Source: Methanomassiliicoccales archaeon | GTDB lineage: Archaea; Thermoplasmatota; Thermoplasmata; Methanomassiliicoccales; UBA472 | DNA: 6,592 bases | Direction: 5' to 3' | Assembly: GCA_028679935.1 (NCBI GenBank) | Contig: JAJRAL010000027.1 | Location: 1-6,592, forward strand | In this document: in pieces, positions 6,364-6,592 of the stretch | How positions within the stretch are numbered: position 1 is the stretch's first letter | Layout of the letters: each line of letters begins with the position of its first letter | The notes under the pieces: model-generated | The model's database searches: none | Seen by the model: the letters and a program-made list of their open reading frames with translations, nothing else | What the model was told of the DNA's origin: nothing | Program-made: the position numbers and the translations under genes

Positions 6364-6400
6364 GCATGCATCCCTTCTCTTAGCCTAATTGATGGGGTTG

Positions 6401-6416
6401 TATATATATAATGATT
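6401..6416 (-). promoter_or_regulatory. TATA promoter of the surface-protein gene
   Basis: The minus strand reads AATCATTATATATATA, a strong archaeal TATA box. Counting about 26 bases from its centre puts the transcription start near 6378-6380. The leader before the ATG at 6363 would be short, about 17 bases, and contains GAGAAGGG, at best a weak Shine-Dalgarno sequence. It is the clearest TATA element in the window, as expected for an abundant surface protein. Confidence 0.65.
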
Positions 6417-6532
6417 TCTTGATAAGTCCTGGCTCGTTTCGAAATTCGAGAGAAATTTTTTTACTGGATAGCACATCAATTTCGTCATAGCATGCCAGAA
6501 GGTTTTTCATTTTTTCATAAAAAGCGACATTT

Positions 6533-6542
6533 TTGGCGCCAA
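6533..6542. promoter_or_regulatory. Ten-base palindrome beside the rightward promoter
   Basis: TTGGCGCCAA is a perfect palindrome that abuts, and overlaps by two bases, the putative TATA element starting at 6541. A palindrome at the BRE/TATA position could be an operator. The GC-rich GGCGCC core stands out in an AT-rich intergenic region. No regulator gene is visible nearby, so the function is conjecture. Confidence 0.35.
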
Positions 6543-6554
6543 TCATTATATAGG
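6541..6554 (+). promoter_or_regulatory. Probable rightward TATA promoter for a gene beyond the window
   Basis: AATCATTATATAGG on the plus strand shares its first twelve bases exactly with the surface-protein promoter on the minus strand. Transcription would start near 6576. No start codon follows before the window ends, so the gene it serves is not seen. Confidence 0.45.
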
Positions 6555-6592
6555 CTTATCCAAAACCTCGATCAAATCGGGCAATTCGCTGA

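Larger units (their letters stand above)
6364..6592. other. AT-rich intergenic region between the surface-protein gene and the right edge
   Basis: These 229 bases are much richer in A and T than the genes and contain several T tracts on the plus strand (for example seven T around 6456-6462, six around 6510-6515). A minus-strand reading frame of 41 codons (6385-6510) exists, but it overlaps the surface-protein promoter, so I treat it as non-coding. No tRNA, rRNA or CRISPR repeat is visible. The region carries the surface-protein promoter and, at its far side, a likely promoter directed to the right. Confidence 0.6.

Noticed and set aside
6401..6410. Run of TA dinucleotides as a simple-sequence repeat
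   Set aside because: Five TA units within a promoter are best explained as a TATA box and not as a phase-variable repeat, although length comparison between strains could change this view.
6433..6462. Hairpin plus T tract resembling an intrinsic terminator on the plus strand
   Set aside because: Only about four base pairs form, and no plus-strand gene ends here; the seven-T run is probably part of the AT-rich intergenic DNA.

Overview
The window looks like a chromosomal segment of a GC-rich archaeon, most plausibly a member of the Thermoplasmatota, although the phylum is inferred and not proven. The archaeal signs are TATA-type promoters about 26-27 bases upstream of start codons, at least two genes that appear leaderless, no convincing Shine-Dalgarno sites, and a surface protein whose C-terminus is a membrane helix followed by a cytoplasmic zinc ribbon. 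The coding DNA is GC-rich and the short intergenic stretches are clearly AT-rich.

Layout from left to right. Bases 1-381 (minus) hold the N-terminal part of a DUF998-type membrane protein cut off by the window edge. A 120-base divergent promoter region follows. Bases 502-1482 and 1498-2394 (plus) form a two-gene unit: a Gfo/Idh/MocA oxidoreductase resembling UDP-N-acetylglucosamine 3-dehydrogenases, and an extended SDR nucleotide-sugar epimerase. Convergent to it, with only 2 bases between stop codons, is a WecC-type UDP-N-acetyl-mannosamine dehydrogenase (2397-3704, minus) with its own leaderless promoter. Upstream of that on the same strand lies an 851-residue surface protein (3808-6363, minus): signal peptide, about six Ig-like repeats of roughly 100 residues, one membrane helix, and a four-cysteine zinc ribbon. 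The last 229 bases are an AT-rich region with the surface-protein promoter and a probable divergent promoter for a gene beyond the right edge.

How it may fit together: three enzymes act on nucleotide-activated amino sugars, the kind of precursors used in archaeal N-glycans (for example UDP-GlcNAc3NAc and UDP-ManNAcA derivatives in Methanococcus). They lie beside a surface protein with 14 N-X-S/T sequons. A glycan-precursor supply locus next to one of its likely glycoprotein acceptors is a reasonable inference, but no glycosyltransferase, oligosaccharyltransferase, aminotransferase or UDP-GlcNAc 2-epimerase is visible here. No RNA gene, CRISPR array, insertion sequence or phage gene was found. 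I see no convincing wholly new system; the most unusual object is the surface protein with an intracellular zinc ribbon.
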